A stretch of 64,000 nucleotides of DNA from Anaerocolumna sp047777345 (GTDB lineage Bacteria; Bacillota; Clostridia; Lachnospirales; Lachnospiraceae), in NCBI GenBank assembly GCA_047777345.1, contig JBKEEJ010000005.1, positions 62,001 to 126,000 of the forward strand, written 5' to 3'. The position numbers and the translations under genes were made by a program. The notes below the pieces were generated by a model. It saw nothing but the letters and a program-made list of their open reading frames with translations. It was not told the origin of the DNA and ran no database searches. Of the stretch, positions 60,213-64,000 are shown piece after piece (position 1 is the first letter of the stretch; every line of letters begins with the position of its first letter).

Positions 60213-60887
60213 TTATTTATTTAAGCTGGCTTTCAGTGCTTCTAATTCGGCATCCACATCCGTAATGGTTGAGTACTTTTTCGTAAGATCCTCAATGGTA
60301 TTCTCATCGGAAGTACGATTCAATTCGGCCATGGCATTGGCTTTATCAAGGGCTTTATCAGCCATTTCTTCATATTTGTTAAAACTTGCTATGGTATTAT
60401 TGGCATCCGTAAAGGATGATGTCATTTTATTAATGCGTTCCTGGGCTTTTGCAACGGATAGCTTACCTTTGATCATATCTTTGCGGGATTCTAATTCGGT
60501 AATATCCTTGACTAATTTATCATGCATTTCCCTCATGCGAACGGCATTGGCATGTGCCAAATCATAGGCTTCTTTTAAACCTGTCGCCTTATTTGTATAG
60601 ATGGCTTTCTGTTCCAGAAACTTCTTGGCATCGGCCTCGTTGTTGGCTTCCAGAGCTTTTATTGCAAAGGCCTGCATTTTGTCAATTTCTTCGTTACATT
60701 CGTCAAGGGCGCGTTTTGCACGCTGTTCTTCCGCCATAATTGTAGCGGTTTCCGATTTTACTTTCCCCAAATCACTGTTTAAATTTCTTAAGCACTGATC
60801 AATCATTTTTTCCGGGTCCTCTGCTTTATCAAGTAAAGCATTAATATTACTGGACATAATGTCCTTAAATCTTGTTAAGATTCCCAT
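60213..60887 (-). CDS. pspA: PspA/IM30 family membrane-stress protein
   Basis: 224 residues from ATG 60887, 7 bases after GGAGGT; an upstream in-frame ATG lacks such a site. GILTRFKDIMSSNINALLDK at the N-terminus is the amphipathic membrane-binding helix. The rest is coiled coil (AEDPEKMIDQCLRNLNSDLG, KKFLEQKAIYTNKATGLKEA). PspA/LiaH proteins coat damaged membranes. First gene of a four-gene minus-strand operon (pspA, ydjG-, ydjH- and ydjI-like), the same order as Bacillus ydjFGHI. Confidence 0.93.
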   Translation of the reverse strand: MGILTRFKDIMSSNINALLDKAEDPEKMIDQCLRNLNSDLGKVKSETATIMAEEQRAKRALDECNEEIDKMQAFAIKALEANNEADAKKFLEQKAIYTNKATGLKEAYDLAHANAVRMREMHDKLVKDITELESRKDMIKGKLSVAKAQERINKMTSSFTDANNTIASFNKYEEMADKALDKANAMAELNRTSDENTIEDLTKKYSTITDVDAELEALKASLNK

Positions 60888-61056
60888 GTTAATACCTCCA
60901 GTTTTGTTTGCTTGGATGCTATTTCCAGGTACCGGCAGCAACTTCCACGTATTCCCTGTGTATTTAAGTTTACTTTCTTTTGGCTGTAACGTCAAGTTAA
61001 AATAAGATTAAAAAATAATGAAGCGTATGATTATTGATATCGATTCTTTTTTTGTG

Positions 61057-61084
61057 TGTAAAGACATAAAATCATGTAAAGACA
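61057..61084. promoter_or_regulatory. Direct repeats upstream of nadA (NiaR-type site candidate)
   Basis: TGTAAAGACA occurs twice (61057-61066 and 61075-61084), 18 bases apart, about 70 bases before nadA. A niacin-responsive repressor (NiaR) often controls nadABC in Firmicutes; the match to its site is not established. Confidence 0.4.
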
Positions 61085-61154
61085 ACTATAAACATGTGTC
61101 ATTTAAGACTTCAATTTATGGATGGCTAAAACTTTATTAAAAGGGGAAACAACA

Positions 61155-62066
61155 ATGAATACTCAAGACATGATAAATGAAATAAATAGGATCAAAAAGG
61201 AAAAAAGAGCTGTTATACTTGCCCATTATTATCAAACACCTGAGGTTCAGGATATAGCAGATTATGTTGGGGATTCGCTGGAACTTAGCAGGAGGGCTGC
61301 GGATACCAGTGCAGATATTATTGTTTTTTGCGGGGTTCATTTTATGGCTGAAAGCGCTAAGATTTTTTCGCCAGATAAGAAGGTTCTTTTACCAGTATAT
61401 GATGCCGGATGTCCTATGGCTGATATGATAGATGCAGATCAGCTTAGATTATTGAAGAAAAAGTACCCGAATGTTCCAGTAGTATGTTATATTAATTCTT
61501 CTGCCAAAGTAAAAGCAGAAAGTGATATATGTTGTACATCGGCAAATGCAGTAAAGGTAGTCAGATCTCTTGAAAAAGATAAAGTTTTATTCGTGCCGGA
61601 TGGGAATTTAGGAAATTACATAGCAACACAAATACCAGAAAAAGACATAATCTGTTGGGAAGGCTTTTGCATGACCCATCATAGAGTAAAATGCAATGAA
61701 TTAGATATGGTCAGGAAGTATAGGGGTAAGATAAAAATTTTAGTTCACCCGGAATGTGAACCGGATGTAGTTAAAAAAGCAGATTTTGTAGGAAGCACAT
61801 CTCAGATAATTAAATATGTAGATAAATCAGATGAAAAAGAATTTGTAATCGGAACGGAGATGGGAATACTTCACTCCTTAAAAAAACAGAATCCTGATAA
61901 AGTATTCTATTTGCTTTCTCCGTCACTTATATGCTCGAATATGAAAAAGACAAGGTTAGAAGATGTGCATAGAGCATTAAAAGATGAAATATGTGAAATA
62001 AAAGTAGACAAGGATATTATGGCAGCAGCCAAAAATTCCCTTGAACTAATGTTAAGAATATCATAA
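61155..62066 (+). CDS. nadA: Quinolinate synthase A
   Basis: 303 residues from ATG 61155, AGGGGAAAC upstream. AVILAHYYQTPEVQDIADYV, GDSLELSRRAADTSADIIVF, CGVHFMAESAKIFSPDKKVL and the C-terminal Fe-S cysteines (ICCTSANAV, HPECEPDV, LICSNMK) match NadA. With iminoaspartate from NadB it condenses with dihydroxyacetone phosphate to quinolinate using a [4Fe-4S] cluster, first steps of de novo NAD synthesis. Followed by nadB and nadC in one operon. Confidence 0.95.
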   Translation: MNTQDMINEINRIKKEKRAVILAHYYQTPEVQDIADYVGDSLELSRRAADTSADIIVFCGVHFMAESAKIFSPDKKVLLPVYDAGCPMADMIDADQLRLLKKKYPNVPVVCYINSSAKVKAESDICCTSANAVKVVRSLEKDKVLFVPDGNLGNYIATQIPEKDIICWEGFCMTHHRVKCNELDMVRKYRGKIKILVHPECEPDVVKKADFVGSTSQIIKYVDKSDEKEFVIGTEMGILHSLKKQNPDKVFYLLSPSLICSNMKKTRLEDVHRALKDEICEIKVDKDIMAAAKNSLELMLRIS

Positions 62067-62107
62067 GGAGCAAATGCAAGAAGTATATGTAAGGAGGTGC
62101 TGGAAGA

Positions 62108-63658
62108 ATGAATCGAAGATACATTGCAAATTTCAGCCTAGATAAAATAACGAAAGAATATTGTGACGTACTAATCATAGGCACTGGCATAGCCGGTCTT
62201 TACACCGCAGTAAATATTGATTCAAAATGTCGTGTAATTGTTATTTCAAAGGATAAAATAAATGAAAATAATAGTAATTTAGCGCAAGGTGGCATAGCTG
62301 CCTGTTTAAATCCTGAAGACAGTATGGCTCTTCACTTTGAAGACACAATTAAGGCAGGAAATAATTTTAATGATGAAAAAGCTGTAAAAATACTGGTAGA
62401 AGAGGCTTTGGGAAATATAAAAAAACTGATGGATGCAGGGGTTAATTTTGACAAAGATGAAAAAGGGAATATTAAATTAACGAAAGAAGGTGGTCATTCC
62501 AAAAGAAGAATTTTATTTGTAAAAGACAGGACCGGAAAGGAAGTGATGAAGGCTTTAACGAAAGAGGCATTAGCGAGAAAAAATATAATCATTATGGAAA
62601 ACCAATTCTCGATTGATCTGTTAACCACAGATAATAAGTGTCTCGGGTCCTTAGTTAAGAATAACAAAGAAATATATGCAATCTTATCTAAGGTAACTGT
62701 TTTAGCTACCGGAGGAATTGGGCAGGTTTATAAGAGTACTACCAATTCAGTTATTGCCACAGGGGATGGAATTGCCATGGCTTATAGGGCAGGAGCGGAA
62801 ATAATCGATATGGAATTTGTACAATTTCATCCAACTGTTTTATACAGTGAAAACGAGAGCAAAAAGTTTTTAATTTCAGAGGCTGTAAGAGGAGAAGGTG
62901 GTGTCCTTAAGAATAATAAAAAAGAGGTCTTTATGGGCAAATATCATAAGCTTAAAGATTTGGCGCCTAGAGATGTAGTTGCAAAAAGCATTTTTTATGA
63001 AATGATAAAAGAAAATGCTCCTTGTGTTTATCTGGATATAACCCATAAGAAAGAACATTTTGTTAAAAACAGATTTCCCAATATCTATAAAGTTTGCTTA
63101 TCCAAAGGAATCGATATTACGAAAAAATATATTCCTGTATGTCCGGCTCAGCATTACATAATGGGAGGAGTAAGAACAGACTATTTTGGAAAGACGAATA
63201 TTGAGAACTTATATGCCTGTGGGGAGACGGCTTGTACCAGAGTTCATGGAGCAAACAGGCTGGCAGGCAATTCTTTGCTGGAAGGATTGGTATTTGGCAG
63301 AAGAGTAGCAAATGATATAAACAGAAATATAGACAAAATACAAATAGAAGATCACTTGATAGAGAATGATAAAATTTATGTATCTATCAATAAGAAAAAA
63401 ATTGAAGAAATTAAAACGAAAGTAAAAGAAATAATGGATAGAAATGCATTTATATTCAGAAACAAAGAAGCGCTAAATAAAGCCCTGGAAATGACGGATG
63501 AATTATTAGGAAAGCTGGCAAACTATAATGATGACAGTAAGGAATTTTATGAATGCTTTAATATTGCAACGGTTGCTTATTTAATTATTAAAGCTGCTGC
63601 CAACAGGGATAAAAGTCTAGGCAGTCATATTATAACTGATGAGTTTCAGGGGGAATAA
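62108..63658 (+). CDS. nadB: L-aspartate oxidase
   Basis: 516 residues, with AAGGAGGTG upstream. FAD motif DVLIIGTGIAGLYTAVNID near 18, SNLAQGGIAACLNPEDS, and EFVQFHPTVLYSENESKKFL; active-site GACTRVHGANRLAGNSLLEG-type motif (ACGETACTRVHGANRLAGNS). It oxidises L-aspartate to iminoaspartate with O2 or fumarate. It lies between nadA (41 bases) and nadC (3 bases). The stop is 4 bases from the nadC start. Confidence 0.95.
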   Translation: MNRRYIANFSLDKITKEYCDVLIIGTGIAGLYTAVNIDSKCRVIVISKDKINENNSNLAQGGIAACLNPEDSMALHFEDTIKAGNNFNDEKAVKILVEEALGNIKKLMDAGVNFDKDEKGNIKLTKEGGHSKRRILFVKDRTGKEVMKALTKEALARKNIIIMENQFSIDLLTTDNKCLGSLVKNNKEIYAILSKVTVLATGGIGQVYKSTTNSVIATGDGIAMAYRAGAEIIDMEFVQFHPTVLYSENESKKFLISEAVRGEGGVLKNNKKEVFMGKYHKLKDLAPRDVVAKSIFYEMIKENAPCVYLDITHKKEHFVKNRFPNIYKVCLSKGIDITKKYIPVCPAQHYIMGGVRTDYFGKTNIENLYACGETACTRVHGANRLAGNSLLEGLVFGRRVANDINRNIDKIQIEDHLIENDKIYVSINKKKIEEIKTKVKEIMDRNAFIFRNKEALNKALEMTDELLGKLANYNDDSKEFYECFNIATVAYLIIKAAANRDKSLGSHIITDEFQGE

Positions 63659-63661
63659 AAA

Positions 63662-64000
63662 TTGCTAAATTGGGTATTAGTGGATGAAATAATAAAAAAC
63701 GGTATAAAAGAAGACATGAATAATATTGATATTACCACAGATAATTTAATTGATGATAAAAGCAGGTCAACAGCTCATTTGTTAGCCAAAGAAGAAGGCA
63801 TAATAGCAGGACTATGCATAGCTGAAAGAGTATTTAAAATTTTAGATAAAGATGTAAAGGTAAAATTTCATGCCAAAGATGGGGATAAAGTCGAAAAAGG
63901 CAAGATTATTGCTACAATAGAAGGCAGTACGAAAGCGATACTTAAAGGAGAAAGACTTGCTCTTAATTTATTGCAGAGAATGTCCGGTATTGCTACGGCA
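63662..64000 (+). CDS. nadC: Nicotinate-nucleotide pyrophosphorylase (carboxylating), N-terminal part
   Basis: 113 codons to the window end. TTG at 63662 is 8 bases after GGGGG at the end of nadB. MLNWVLVDEIIKNGIKEDMN, DITTDNLIDDKSRSTAHLLA, KEEGIIAGLCIAERVFKILD and KGERLALNLLQRMSGIATA, typical NadC N-terminal domain and start of the barrel. It converts quinolinate and PRPP to NaMN. The rest lies beyond the window. Confidence 0.92.
   Translation, partial: MLNWVLVDEIIKNGIKEDMNNIDITTDNLIDDKSRSTAHLLAKEEGIIAGLCIAERVFKILDKDVKVKFHAKDGDKVEKGKIIATIEGSTKAILKGERLALNLLQRMSGIATA

Overview
The window looks like the chromosome of a low-GC, spore-forming anaerobe of the Clostridia, probably of the Lachnospiraceae type. 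This rests on a cotJ spore-coat operon, ferredoxin and radical-SAM proteins, a BspA-like leucine-rich-repeat surface protein, an EFR1-type flavodoxin/ferredoxin, a YmaF protein and RpoD with Firmicutes-type promoters (several TTGACA-N16/17-TATAAT). No rRNA, tRNA, CRISPR array or prophage structural gene is visible. The species assignment is inference.

Layout. 1-3.2 kb: end of an SF1 helicase gene running in from the left, a small membrane protein and a P-loop kinase. 3.4-12 kb: BspA-like surface protein, MATE exporter, a glycosyltransferase with an unusual C-terminal MarR-like winged helix, and a secreted subtilase. 12-20 kb: a decayed FMN-reductase remnant, Nudix hydrolase, BrnQ, ThiD/PdxK-type kinase, EFR1 ferredoxin, radical SAM/SPASM protein and DegV. 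20-24.4 kb: chemoreceptor, then idi followed by a wrecked mevalonate-kinase/phosphomevalonate-kinase chimera, the scar of an internal deletion in a mevalonate operon. 24.5-34 kb: YmaF, an MFS exporter with a 30-bp perfect palindrome at its promoter and an ArsR-like regulator downstream, a Ca-type P-ATPase, and a metal-responsive ArsR plus Zn/Cd/Pb P-ATPase pair.

34-43.3 kb holds the two most notable loci. First, an RRNPP-like (PlcR-type) regulator is divergent from a 51-codon gene for a short secreted-type peptide. A perfect 12-bp palindrome lies between them, and the decayed N-terminus of a second, paralogous regulator sits just downstream: a candidate peptide quorum-sensing locus. Second, the cotJABC operon has its manganese-catalase gene cotJC split by a 5,707-bp element that ends with a large serine recombinase gene. 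The two cotJC halves share the 6-bp core TAGGTA. Excision at this core restores an in-frame 198-codon cotJC, and the joined element ends carry 8-bp inverted arms exactly equidistant from the GG dinucleotide. This has the architecture of a sporulation 'skin'-type intervening element, here in cotJC. It carries a YitT protein, a TauE/SafE permease, an FAD/Rieske oxidoreductase and a small protein translationally coupled to the recombinase.

43.4-64 kb: birA with a textbook BirA operator, bioY, plsC, rpoD, a MIF-family tautomerase, a secreted HtrA-like protease with a Big2 domain, DUF134 regulator plus Mrp/NifX fusion, DNA polymerase IV, class II aldolase, GH130 phosphorylase, phosphoglucomutase, a four-gene envelope-stress operon equivalent to Bacillus ydjFGHI (pspA), and nadA-nadB-nadC (nadC cut by the window end). 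The window shows repeated gene decay in intergenic spaces: FMN reductase, regulator paralog, mvaK1/mvaK2 and a transmembrane tail.
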